Assembly (NCBI GenBank): GCA_016714645.1
Contig: JADKCI010000006.1
Span: 62,001 to 126,000 of the forward strand
From: Chromatiaceae bacterium
GTDB lineage: Bacteria; Pseudomonadota; Gammaproteobacteria; Chromatiales; Chromatiaceae
Length of the DNA stretch: 64,000 bases
Reading direction: 5' to 3'
Made by a program: the position numbers and the translations under genes. The notes below the pieces were generated by a model, which saw nothing but the letters and a program-made list of their open reading frames with translations, did no database searches and had not been told where the DNA came from. Below are positions 49,661 through 57,434 of this stretch, one piece after another. The first letter of the stretch is position 1. The number at the start of each line of letters is the position of its first letter.

Positions 49661-51349
49661 TTGAACCCAGACATCAGCAAGCGGATCGCCGGACGCAGCA
49701 GGCCAGCGGGGCGCCAGGGCGGTTTCATCGCCGGACTGGGCCAGTGGCTGGACCGTAACATTCTCGAATTGGGGCGCGAGTTGCGCCTCTCCTATCTGCC
49801 ACCCCTGATGATCTACGTCGCCTATGGCATCCAGGGGCTGACGGCTATCGTCGGCACCTTCTTCGTCAAGGATTACCTGGGCCTGTCCGCGGCCTTCCTG
49901 GCGGCCCTGGGCTTCTGGGCGGGCATCCCCTGGGCCCTCAAGATGCCCCTGGGCCACCTGGTCGATCTGATCTGGCGCCATAAGTCCGCCCTGGTCTATC
50001 TGGGCGCGAGCCTCCTCACCGCCAGTCTGCTGATCATGATCGGCCTGCTGGGGCACCGGGTCGCCCTGGCCGCCATCATGCCGGTGGAGGCCTGGTACGT
50101 CCTCGCCGCCCTGCTGGCGCCCGTGGGCTATGTGATTCAGGACGTGGTGGCGGACGCCATGACGGTGGAGGCGGTCCCCCGGGTGGACGCCGATGGCCGG
50201 CCCATCGATCCGGCGGCGCGCAAACTGATGCATACCACCATGCAGACCCTGGGGCGGGTAGCCATCATCGGCGGCGGTGTCTTGGTGGCCCTCGCCAATG
50301 TCTACCTCTTCGCCGGGGTCGAGGCGATGTCGGAGGCGGACAAGGTCGCGACCTATATCCTTATCTACGAGATGGCCTTGGCGATTCCCCTTGTCTCCAT
50401 CCTGGGCGTGGCCCTGGCCGCCTTCATCAAGCGTCGCGACCTGCGCCGCCTGATGGCCAAGGGGCTGGGACGCGCCGAGGCCGTTCGCCGGCTGGAGCAC
50501 CCCCTGGAGAAGACCCATCCGAACTGGTGGATCCTGGGCGGCAGCCTGGTCTTCGTCGTCTTCACCCTGAGCCTGGGGCTGACGGACGTGCCCTATAACC
50601 AGGAGATCATCTTCGTCGGGTCCATGGTCATCGTCCTCTTCCTGATATCGCGCCTGCTGCGGGCCCTCGACCCGGAGGCGCGGCTCTATCTGGTGGGCAC
50701 CGCCTTCATCATCTTCGTCTTCCGGGCCATGCCGGGGCCCGGGTCGGGCCAGACCTGGTGGATGATCGATGAACTGGCCTTTGATCAGCAATTCCTGTCC
50801 GTCCTGTCGCTGATCGGCAGCAGCCTGACCCTGCTCGGGCTCTTTATGTTTCGGCGCTTCATGGCCGAGCGCTCCATTGCCTATGTGGTGGTCTTCCTGA
50901 CGGTGATTTCCAGCCTCCTCTATCTGCCTATCATCGGCATGTACCACGGGCTCCACGAATGGACGGCGGCGCTGACCGGCGGCCTCATCGACGCCCGGGT
51001 CATCGCCATCGTGGACACGGCCCTGGAGTCGCCCCTGGGGCAGATCGCCATGGTGCCCATGCTGGCCTGGATCGCCAATTCCGCCCCGGAGAATCTCAAG
51101 GCCACCTTCTTCGCCGTCATGGCCTCCTTCACCAACCTGGCCCTGTCGGCTGGACAGTTGGGGACCAAATATCTCAACGAGTTCTTCCTGGTGACTCGGG
51201 AGGTCAAGGACCCCCTGAGCGGCGAGATCACGGTACCGGCGGACTATGGCGACTTGGGGATACTGATGACGGCCGCCTTGCTGATCGGCCTGCTGTTGCC
51301 CCTGGCCGCCGTGGCCCTGGTCAAGATGACGCGGCTGCGAACGGCCTGA
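49661..51349 (+). CDS. BT1 (folate/biopterin)-type major facilitator transporter
   Basis: 562 residues from a TTG at 49661 (GAGG 8 nt upstream); an ATG at 49559 in frame would add 34 residues of doubtful sequence. About twelve hydrophobic helices. QDVVADAMTVEAV after helix 4-5 is a hallmark of the BT1/folate-biopterin transporter family, here with an extra cytoplasmic loop (residues ~260-300). The final loop before the last helices (GQLGTKYLNEFFLVTREVKD) suggests a long periplasmic segment. Substrate unknown: relatives carry folates or pteridines, but many bacterial members are uncharacterised. Starts opposite to prk. Confidence 0.75.
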   Translation: MNPDISKRIAGRSRPAGRQGGFIAGLGQWLDRNILELGRELRLSYLPPLMIYVAYGIQGLTAIVGTFFVKDYLGLSAAFLAALGFWAGIPWALKMPLGHLVDLIWRHKSALVYLGASLLTASLLIMIGLLGHRVALAAIMPVEAWYVLAALLAPVGYVIQDVVADAMTVEAVPRVDADGRPIDPAARKLMHTTMQTLGRVAIIGGGVLVALANVYLFAGVEAMSEADKVATYILIYEMALAIPLVSILGVALAAFIKRRDLRRLMAKGLGRAEAVRRLEHPLEKTHPNWWILGGSLVFVVFTLSLGLTDVPYNQEIIFVGSMVIVLFLISRLLRALDPEARLYLVGTAFIIFVFRAMPGPGSGQTWWMIDELAFDQQFLSVLSLIGSSLTLLGLFMFRRFMAERSIAYVVVFLTVISSLLYLPIIGMYHGLHEWTAALTGGLIDARVIAIVDTALESPLGQIAMVPMLAWIANSAPENLKATFFAVMASFTNLALSAGQLGTKYLNEFFLVTREVKDPLSGEITVPADYGDLGILMTAALLIGLLLPLAAVALVKMTRLRTA

Positions 51350-51488
51350 GCGCGAGCGAAGGTGTCAAGCGATTCATTTTGCCGATGCTGTGCGCCTCAA
51401 ACTTGAGACCGCACATTGAATCCTTGGCACAATAACTCTTTTAAGTACCTGTTATATTTGGAAAACACTGTCTGTCCCCAATTTCCCT

Positions 51489-51944
51489 TTACTGGTAGGT
51501 TCGTCCGGCTTGCTTGAGCCAACCCGCTTGATGTCGACCACTCGGGTCGCGATGCGTCCAGTGGACAACGCCACCTTTGGCGTTCCACTCGTACACCCCG
51601 TTGAACGCGACCGAGTCACCCGCCTTTAATGAGGCGAGTCGAGGTGCAAGATCAATGTTGTGAGCGACCAAGAGCATCTGGCCCGAGGAAAGCGTCAAGA
51701 TGAAGCGTTGGTGGCGGCTACCTTCAGTGTCATCGGCCAGGAGCTTTGTGACCATGCCCTCGCCTGTGACTTGGATGCCACGCTTCTGTGCGGCGAATGC
51801 GGCACTAAGCTCATCGACCTGACCGACCGATACCCCCGGTGCCTGAGTGGTAAATGCGTCGGTAACTTGGCGCAAAGCACCGGACTGACCCAAGCCGAAG
51901 TAAATGGTTACCGCGGCGATGATTGCAAGAATGAGTGTCTTCAC
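51489..51944 (-). CDS. DUF3465 protein (integron cassette gene)
   Basis: 151 residues. One N-terminal hydrophobic segment (LILAIIAAVTIYFGLG) anchors or exports it. The mature domain (ILTLSSGQMLLVAHNIDLAP, then YEWNAKGGVVHWTHRDPSGR with HQAGWLK) is the DUF3465 signature, an OB-like small domain of unknown function. The gene lies on the left edge of the cassette array; the attC at 52002 is on its 5' side, and no attC was recognised at its 3' end. Confidence 0.85.
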   Translation of the reverse strand: MKTLILAIIAAVTIYFGLGQSGALRQVTDAFTTQAPGVSVGQVDELSAAFAAQKRGIQVTGEGMVTKLLADDTEGSRHQRFILTLSSGQMLLVAHNIDLAPRLASLKAGDSVAFNGVYEWNAKGGVVHWTHRDPSGRHQAGWLKQAGRTYQ

Positions 51945-52001
51945 GCGTCCTCAATGCTTCCCTGGCTGTCTGGATGGTAGTGCTTGCGGATCTTCTTTGA
52001 C

Positions 52002-52100
52002 CCTTAACGACAAGCATCACCGGCTGCCAAAAGCGGTGTGACTGTAGCGTAGTGAAAGCCGCGCCGCTTTTGGCTGTCCGCGTGTATGCTTTTGTTAGGC
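52002..52100 (-). repeat. Integron attC site 1
   Basis: Minus-strand reading: GCCTAAC (52100-52094), then arms CATACACGCGGACAG and CCAAAAGCGG paired with CCGCTTTTGG and CTGCCGGTGATGCTT, ending GTTAAGG. About 99 bp. The TAA stop of the AT-rich gene at 52095 lies inside the first core site, a normal feature of cassettes. The last base of the second core departs from GTTRRRY. Confidence 0.8.
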
Positions 52101-53003
52101 TATTGATTCCAAATTGTTTATAAGTTCTACAACCGAATCAGAATCAACTCCGTTAACCCAATGTTCATGTGATAGGATATGATCTTTAATTTCATCCAAA
52201 TCCGCCACACAAAACGATTCTTTTATCAGGGTATAATATATCAGTTCAAGCCGTATATCGTCGTAATTATCCAAAATAAACTGAATCCCGTAGTTCTTTA
52301 CACAGACCACAAACGCTTTTCTTTGAAGCCAAAGATCATAACCAAGAAAATCAGGGACATCATGAGGACTTTCTAATGCTATACGCCTTAAAAAATCAGA
52401 ATCATTTTTAAAACGCTTTACAATTAAGAACGAGAAAAAGACAACAGGGAATAATGTGTAAAAACTATTCCAATCTTTTGGTGTCGTATTTTCAATTGGG
52501 TCCATTATACCTGTTTCTTCAATTCTTTTTTCGGGATCACTGATTTCCTTGTTTTCACCACATATCCAGAAATCTAAGTACGATTTTAAAGTAGATTCTG
52601 AATCATCAATCAACTGATTTACGTTGCCTAAATAATGCTCCCAGCTACCCTTTTTAATATATAGTTCGCTATCCCCAAGAAATTTCCAATTTTCGTTGTG
52701 ATAATTGCTTTTCAATCCCACAAGATAATCCTTAATTGCTTTTTCGCCATATTCGTTTGCAAGGCGATGATAAATTCCATCATGTTCTTGATTTAGAAAA
52801 GCCTCCCACAAGCGGTAGAAGGCGATATCAATTGAGCCTGGGAAATTATCAAAGGCTTTAATTCTATCAATAATCTCTGGGAAGTTGGTACTTTCCTGAA
52901 GGTAAATAGGCACCCAGTTATTTTCGAACTCCAATTTCTCAGATACCCTCTGACGCTCAATAAAATCAAGCGTGACACCTCCTTCAATACAGTAACCACA
53001 CAT
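52095..53003 (-). CDS. AT-rich cassette gene of unknown function
   Basis: 302 residues with a base composition far lower in GC than all neighbours, so recently acquired. It begins MCGYCIEGGVTLDF and is rich in aromatic and acidic residues (IDIAFYRLWEAFLNQEHDGI, DVPDFLGYDLWLQRKAFVVC). No signal peptide, membrane helix or catalytic motif recognised. Its ATG overlaps the stop of a 32-codon frame by 1 nt (TAATG), and its stop lies in attC 1. The style recalls immunity-type or bacteriocin-related cassette genes, but I cannot assign a function. Confidence 0.75.
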   Translation of the reverse strand: MCGYCIEGGVTLDFIERQRVSEKLEFENNWVPIYLQESTNFPEIIDRIKAFDNFPGSIDIAFYRLWEAFLNQEHDGIYHRLANEYGEKAIKDYLVGLKSNYHNENWKFLGDSELYIKKGSWEHYLGNVNQLIDDSESTLKSYLDFWICGENKEISDPEKRIEETGIMDPIENTTPKDWNSFYTLFPVVFFSFLIVKRFKNDSDFLRRIALESPHDVPDFLGYDLWLQRKAFVVCVKNYGIQFILDNYDDIRLELIYYTLIKESFCVADLDEIKDHILSHEHWVNGVDSDSVVELINNLESIA

Positions 53004-53101
53004 TAAAATGTCCTCATGCGTCGCAAGAGCAGCGCTGACTCGATAAAAGAATTACCATGCTCATCGAATTCACCAATTATCTTCATCAAATTTATATTCA
53101 T
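53003..53101 (-). CDS. Small coupled ORF upstream of the AT-rich cassette gene
   Basis: 32 codons (MNINLMKIIGEFDEHGNSFI then ESALLLRRMRTF), with a second possible start at 53086. The TAATG overlap with the following gene suggests translational coupling. It may be a leader peptide or the surviving end of a larger gene cut by the inverted repeat at 53126-53174. Confidence 0.4.
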   Translation of the reverse strand: MNINLMKIIGEFDEHGNSFIESALLLRRMRTF

Positions 53102-53125
53102 GATCTTCAATCATTTTTTCTGGAT

Positions 53126-53174
53126 AAAGGGGCCAGGCTCAAATATTCAGCGATAAATCGAGCCTGGCTCCTTT
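53126..53174. repeat. REP-like inverted repeat
   Basis: AAAGGGGCCAGGCTC and GAGCCTGGCTCCTTT form a nearly perfect 15-bp stem around a 19-nt AT-rich loop. GGGGCCAGGCTC-type hairpins are common REP-like elements in proteobacteria. It interrupts what should be the attC of the HNH cassette. Confidence 0.6.
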
Positions 53175-53212
53175 TCCGGTTTCTTTTCCGTTTTCCGCTG
53201 GTTGATTAGCGG

Positions 53213-53219
53213 GTTAGCC
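53213..53219 (-). repeat. Degenerate attC core site after HNH gene 1
   Basis: GGCTAAC on the minus strand directly after the TGA of the HNH gene. The same 7-mer stands at 54079-54085 on the plus strand, on the other side of this gene. No second half-site was found to the left, so the attC is broken. Confidence 0.4.
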
Positions 53220-53220
53220 G

Positions 53221-54060
53221 TCATTGGAGCAACTGTGTGAGCTGTTTTGGACCTAGCCAAGGTCTCCGACGGTGCAGCATACGGTGGCAGTTTGAGCAGA
53301 CCAATGCAATGTCGTCAACTCGAGTCAGTTCGCCATCGATGTGCAGTGAACTCAGTGGCTTTGTGTGGTGACCTTCGATGAAATCCTTACCTGGTTTTCC
53401 ATAAACCTTCTCAAAGTCAAATCCACAGCATGCGCACCTGAGAACCCCATCCCTTGTGAGCGCGATCTGCTTCGCGCGCCGAATGATTTCGGGATTTCGC
53501 TCTCTAGACCGGTGAAGGCGCTCCTTCAGTTTGCCCTCTGGAAATCCTTCTCTCGTTGGGGGTCGACGTGGGTCAAGCGTGTCGGCTTTCTGCCTACTTT
53601 CCGCCAGCGAAAAGAGTTCTTCAAGGAAATCCTCCACCATATCTGGTTCTGTCGGAACTGAGATGAAGACGTCCTTTGACTTAAAGGCCTCTTCAAAGTA
53701 GGCGCGGCGCTCATGGTTATTGCCGTCCTGCTTCGTTGGGTTGTACTTCCAATGAAGCGTTGGTTCCCCATCTGTGTCGACGCAGTGGTGTATCTCCGCG
53801 AGGGGTCCGCTTCGAGATTCTGGGAATAGCGCTAGGTAGTAATTTGATGTTCGCTTCCAATCGACTATTACGAGCCAAAGAAAAAAGTTGTTTGGCGATC
53901 CAAGCAGGAAGGCTCCTTCGCAAGGACGGTTGTCTGCCCATTGATGAAAGTCAACGAGCTGGCCGCTCTTGAGTCTTCGTTGCTTGACGGTGTATGCGCG
54001 ACTCCCGTTACGGTACACCCGGATCAGCGTAGATAGTGACTTTGCGATATTCGCGTGCAT
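53221..54060 (-). CDS. HNH endonuclease-domain protein (cassette copy 1)
   Basis: 279 residues. The N-terminal 180 residues form a domain without name (LVDFHQWADNRPCEGAFLLG, WLVIVDWKRTSNYYLALFPE). The C-terminal HNH domain has CACCGFDFEKVYGKPGKDFI, EGHHTKPLSSLHIDGELTRV and DDIALVCSNCHRMLHRRRPW, with the metal-binding cysteines and the HH and N..H residues intact. Related in full length to the gene at 58798. HNH proteins of this build cut DNA and often belong to restriction or mobile-element functions. In the same orientation as the other cassettes. Confidence 0.85.
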   Translation of the reverse strand: MHANIAKSLSTLIRVYRNGSRAYTVKQRRLKSGQLVDFHQWADNRPCEGAFLLGSPNNFFLWLVIVDWKRTSNYYLALFPESRSGPLAEIHHCVDTDGEPTLHWKYNPTKQDGNNHERRAYFEEAFKSKDVFISVPTEPDMVEDFLEELFSLAESRQKADTLDPRRPPTREGFPEGKLKERLHRSRERNPEIIRRAKQIALTRDGVLRCACCGFDFEKVYGKPGKDFIEGHHTKPLSSLHIDGELTRVDDIALVCSNCHRMLHRRRPWLGPKQLTQLLQ

Positions 54061-54078
54061 GGCGGGCTTCTTGATGAC

Positions 54079-54148
54079 GGCTAACGTAGAGCTAACCGGC
54101 GCTGCGCGGGTTTATCGCGCAGCGTCCGAGTTGAGCGCCGGGTTGGGC
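54079..54148 (-). repeat. Integron attC site 2
   Basis: Contains GGCTAAC (54079-54085), a further AGCTAAC (54090-54096), paired arms CCGGCGCTGCGCG/CGCGCAGCG and GAGCGCCGGG, and ends GTTGGGC (54142-54148). Typical attC layout; the second base of the first core departs from RYYYAAC. Confidence 0.75.
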
Positions 54149-54204
54149 GATACGCTTTGGCAGGACACGACAAGACGAGCGCCCCGAAGAAGTCGGCGCT
54201 GGCA

Positions 54205-54552
54205 CTACAGCGATCCTGAGCCGATGCGCTGTTCCAATTGATCCACTTGATCGAGCAATCGCGCGAACTCGCCTCCGAAGGCGGTGATGTGGTATTCGAC
54301 GCGCGGCGGCACCTCCGGGTAGCTGGTCTTTTCCAGGATACCGAAGCGCACCAGCTTGACCAAGCGCTCGTTAAGCACCTTGGCGCTGAGGCCGTCGATG
54401 GCGTGTTCCATGGCGCCGGGCCGGTGCACGCCATGACGCACCAGGTCGATTACGGTCAGCGACCATTTGCAGCCGATCACGCTTTCCATCATCTGATGCA
54501 CGCTGGATGTTTCCACGAAAATAATCTCCGCTGCCGATTCAACAAGATGCAC
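54205..54552 (-). CDS. HxlR-family transcriptional regulator
   Basis: 115 residues; HxlR-type winged helix (SSVHQMMESVIGCKWSLTVI, GLSAKVLNERLVKLVRFGIL, PPRVEYHITAFGGEFARLLD). Small one-domain regulators of this family often sense redox or aldehyde stress through a conserved cysteine; here Cys is in IGCKW. Divergent from the cytochrome P460-type gene 105 nt away, which it may control. Both share one cassette between attC 2 and attC 3. Confidence 0.85.
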   Translation of the reverse strand: MHLVESAAEIIFVETSSVHQMMESVIGCKWSLTVIDLVRHGVHRPGAMEHAIDGLSAKVLNERLVKLVRFGILEKTSYPEVPPRVEYHITAFGGEFARLLDQVDQLEQRIGSGSL

Positions 54553-54657
54553 CGTTTGGTGTCTACCCCACGATTTGGTACCCGCTTTTCACCGCCGTTT
54601 GCGGTGCATAGATTTGTGCTTACAGGCCGATAGATCACATTTAGAGAGGAGAATATC

Positions 54658-55137
54658 ATGCGCTACATTCCTGTATTCACACTGGCACTCCTGAGCACCA
54701 CGACGGCCCTTGCCGCAGACACTGCCGCCGTCCCCTATCCACAGAACTACCGTGACTGGCATCACGTCAAGAGCATGGTCATCAATTCGGGCCACCCGCT
54801 GTACGATGACTTCGGAGGCATCCACCACCTCTACGCCAATGCTGCCGCCGTGAAGGGGTACAAGAGCGGCACCTGGCCCGACGGCGCGGTGATAGTGTTC
54901 GATCTGCTGGAGGCGAAATCCGCCGACAACGCCGTTACCGAGGGTGCGCGCAAGGTGGTCGGCGTGATGCACCGCGACGCGAAGAAATTTGCCGCGACCG
55001 GCGGCTGGGGCTACGAGGGCTTTAAGGGCGACAGCAAGACCGATCGCGCGGTCAGCGCCAATGCGCTGGCGGCCTGCCACACCTGCCACACTGCGCAGAA
55101 GGACAGCGGCTTCGTCTTCAGCAAGCTGCGGCCGTGA
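54658..55137 (+). CDS. Cytochrome P460-family protein
   Basis: 159 residues with a signal peptide (MRYIPVFTLALLSTTTALAA). The mature part has YPQNYRDWHHVKSMVINSGH and FDLLEAKSADNAVTEGARKV, and a heme c motif CHTCH near the C terminus (ALAACHTCHTAQKDSGFVFS). This layout matches the P460/P460-like periplasmic family, whose members oxidise hydroxylamine or bind NO. GAGAGGAG lies 6 nt before the ATG. It runs opposite to the usual cassette gene direction and pairs with the divergent HxlR gene. Confidence 0.85.
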   Translation: MRYIPVFTLALLSTTTALAADTAAVPYPQNYRDWHHVKSMVINSGHPLYDDFGGIHHLYANAAAVKGYKSGTWPDGAVIVFDLLEAKSADNAVTEGARKVVGVMHRDAKKFAATGGWGYEGFKGDSKTDRAVSANALAACHTCHTAQKDSGFVFSKLRP

Positions 55138-55206
55138 GCGGCGCACGGGACTTTGCACCGATGCCACTGCGCTGGTTGCCGTAATTGGCTCGGTGGTCAT
55201 TGAGAG

Positions 55207-55270
55207 GCCCAACGCTACGGTTCAGCGGCGGGCCGCGCAGCGAACCGTCCGCTGCAACCGGTTGTTAGGT
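55207..55270 (-). repeat. Integron attC site 3
   Basis: GCCCAAC at 55207-55213 and GTTAGGT at 55264-55270 match RYYYAAC and GTTRRRY exactly. Inside, ACGGTTCAGCGG pairs with CCGCTGCAACCG with one extra base, as expected for the extrahelical bases of attC. The TAA of the isochorismatase gene (55265-55267) lies in the core site. Confidence 0.88.
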
Positions 55271-55837
55271 GGTCAGCAGCGGAAACGCAACTGCACCTGC
55301 GGGCGATGCCCAGTTCTTGACCAGTTCAGCAACCATGGCGTTAGTGCTAGTGAGGTGAACACCCGCCTGCTCCATTCTCCGCCACGACATTTCTTCGGCG
55401 ATCTGATTGGTTGACCCGCAAGCGTCGCAGACCACCTTCACCACGAAGCCCTCTTCCACCGCGCTGATCGCCGGTGCGACCATGCATACGTCCGTGGTGA
55501 CGCCGGCCATCACAAAGTTCTTCCGGCGCGTGTTTCGGCAAGCGTCGGCAAAGGCCGGGTCATCCCACGCGTTGACTACTCCTTGCCGCTTGATGCGGGC
55601 GGCGAACGCCTCTGGAAGAATCGCCTGCAACTCGGGCATCAGCGGTCCCTGGACGTTGACGTTCGTCTCTTGGCTCGAGGTCAGAACCACCGGCATCCCC
55701 GTGCCTTTGGCGAACTTCGCCAGAATGATCACGTTCCGCTGAAGCAGCGGTAGGGGCGTGGTGCTAGCCCAAGTATTCGTCCCGACCTGGTGGTCGATCA
55801 AGATCACTGCCGTGTCTTCGGTACTAAAAGTCTTCAT
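55265..55837 (-). CDS. Isochorismatase-family cysteine hydrolase
   Basis: 190 residues. AVILIDHQVGTNTWASTTPL starts the fold with the catalytic Asp; the lysine lies in AFAARIKRQGVVNAWDD; the nucleophile Cys is in NFVMAGVTTDVCMVAPAISA. The triad Asp-Lys-Cys is therefore complete. Relatives hydrolyse nicotinamide, N-carbamoyl compounds or related amides. Its stop falls in attC 3, and the monooxygenase-like gene lies 79 nt upstream in the same cassette. Confidence 0.88.
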   Translation of the reverse strand: MKTFSTEDTAVILIDHQVGTNTWASTTPLPLLQRNVIILAKFAKGTGMPVVLTSSQETNVNVQGPLMPELQAILPEAFAARIKRQGVVNAWDDPAFADACRNTRRKNFVMAGVTTDVCMVAPAISAVEEGFVVKVVCDACGSTNQIAEEMSWRRMEQAGVHLTSTNAMVAELVKNWASPAGAVAFPLLTT

Positions 55838-55916
55838 CTTTGTCTCCTTCTCTCGTACTCAATGGATACGATAATGTCCGATTGAAGCCGCATAAACCCT
55901 TTCTTAGGCCGTTGAT

Positions 55917-56288
55917 CTAGGGGCCGACACATAGGTTCGGCACGGTAAGACGCTCGAAGAGGTGCGGAGACGCAACAGCCGAAGACGGGTAGTGCTCCAA
56001 TGCGCTCTTGAAGTCGGGATGGCTGAACGCAGCTCGGAAATGGGCCACAGACTCCCAGATCGCGTAGTTCAGGAATACCGTGCTGCCTGCGATACCGCGA
56101 TGCAGCTGGGTTGAGATATAGCCCGGTTGTTTCTTCATCCAGTTTGCGTCCGCTGTCCAGGCCGTGAGCAAAGCTGGGATGTCTCCTTCCGCGACGGAGA
56201 AGACGTTCGCCAAGATGACGGGCGACTGCTCCGTTTGGATTTGTTGAAAGATCGGGACGGCCGGGTCGAGCGGCTTGAGTTGAAGCAT
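55917..56288 (-). CDS. Antibiotic biosynthesis monooxygenase (ABM)-domain protein
   Basis: 123 residues; one ABM ferredoxin-like domain (VILANVFSVAEGDIPALLTA, WMKKQPGYISTQLHRGIAGS, FLNYAIWESVAHFRAAFSHP). Family members are small dimeric oxygenases or heme-degrading enzymes and often act on quinone-like or phenolic compounds. Lies in the same cassette as the isochorismatase gene, so the pair may modify one aromatic or amide compound. AGGAGA precedes the ATG. Confidence 0.85.
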   Translation of the reverse strand: MLQLKPLDPAVPIFQQIQTEQSPVILANVFSVAEGDIPALLTAWTADANWMKKQPGYISTQLHRGIAGSTVFLNYAIWESVAHFRAAFSHPDFKSALEHYPSSAVASPHLFERLTVPNLCVGP

Positions 56289-56348
56289 GTATCGTCTCCT
56301 TTGGTGAAAGTATCAGGGCGACCAGACGAAGGCGCATCGCGCAAAGCC

Positions 56349-56422
56349 GCCTAACGCCCTGCCATTAAGCTGCGGGCGGGCGCCGCAGGCGACCGACCGT
56401 CAGCTTCAATGGCATGTTGGAC
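56349..56422 (-). repeat. Integron attC site 4
   Basis: GCCTAAC at 56349-56355 and GTTGGAC at 56416-56422 match both core rules. TGCCATTAAGCTG pairs with CAGCTTCAATGGCA with one unpaired C. 74 bp. Right boundary of the two-gene isochorismatase/ABM cassette. Confidence 0.88.
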
Positions 56423-56525
56423 GAAGCCGCTACCGCGGCAGATGAGCTGACCCCCGATCCTCTCCCAGCCGCCCGATCTCCGGGCGGTCGCGACCATCGC
56501 GACATTCCTGCTGGAGAGTATCCCC

Positions 56526-57434
56526 TTGAATTCTATTGAGCAAGCCCAGCTTGACCCCCTCTATGCCACCATGCAGCGCGCCCTGCAGCTCCAGGGCAAG
56601 GCCGAGAAGACCCGCGAAGCCTATGCCCGAGGTCTGCGGCGCAGCGCCGATTTCTTCAAGCGCTGCCCCGACGACCTGACGGCTGAGGAGCTCCAGACCT
56701 ACTTCTCGGCACTCCTGAAGTCCCATTCCTGGTCTAGGGTCAAGCTCGACCGCTGTGGATTGCAGTTCTTCTACCGCTAGGTCCTCAAGCGGCCGTGGGA
56801 CTGGACCGAGATCGTCAAGCCGCCGCGTCCCCAGCGCCTGCCGGACGTGCTGACGCGGGAGGAGACCCTGCGGCTGCTGGGCACGGTTCGCAAGCTGCGC
56901 TATCGGGTCTTCTTCACCACCCTCTACAGCACCGGCCTGCGTCTGAGCGAAGGGTTGGCGCTGGAGGTGGGCGACATCGACGCGCAACGGCTGCGCATTC
57001 ATGTGCGCGGGGGCAAGGGCAACAAGGACCGCTAGGTGCCGATCACCGACACGTTGCTCCACATGCTGCGCCGCTGGTGGGCAACCCACCGCCATGCGCG
57101 CCTGCTCTTTCCCAGCCCCACCGGCGGCCCCGAGCGGATGTGTCAGGCCACCACCCCCATGGACCGCGGCGGGGTGCAGGCAGCAATCAGCGCAGCGGTG
57201 GCCGATGCCCGCATCCGCCTGCGCATCAGCGTCCACAGCCTACGCCACTGCTTCTCGACCCACCTGCTGGAGCTGGGGGTGGATTTGCGCGAGCTGCAGA
57301 CGATCCTCGGCCACGCCCACCCGGAGACCACCGCCCGCTACGCGCACCTGACCGAGGTCACCGCCGCCCAGGCGCGCGAGCGCCAAGGCCATCTGCTGGA
57401 GTCCTTCGTCCTGCGCTGGAGGGACGCGGCATGA
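56526..57434 (+). pseudogene. Tyrosine recombinase with two in-frame TAG codons
   Basis: One frame from ATG 56526 to the TGA at 57432, interrupted by TAG at 56778 and 57033. N-terminal SAM-like domain (KAEKTREAYARGLRRSADFF), then PRPQRLPDVLTREETLRLLG, Arg in TLYSTGLRLSEGLALEVGDI, and the C-terminal HSLRHCFSTHLLELGVDLRE, LGHAHPETTARYAHL with HxxR, H and Tyr nucleophile. All catalytic residues are present. Both TAGs follow CGC, where homologues carry a residue such as Tyr (KDRYVP). The stop overlaps the transposase ATG (ATGA). Either a pseudogene or a recoded/suppressed gene; see findings. Confidence 0.75.

Noticed and set aside
49637..50956. 439-codon minus-strand frame opposite the BT1 transporter
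   Set aside because: His/Gln/Asp-rich shadow; no homology.
55838..55916. attC between the isochorismatase and ABM genes
   Set aside because: No RYYYAAC/GTTRRRY pair with stems; the two genes seem to share one cassette.
56795..57430. N-terminal extension of the IS91 transposase
   Set aside because: The Pro/Arg-rich translation is a shadow of the tyrosine recombinase in another frame; the transposase starts at the ATGA overlap.
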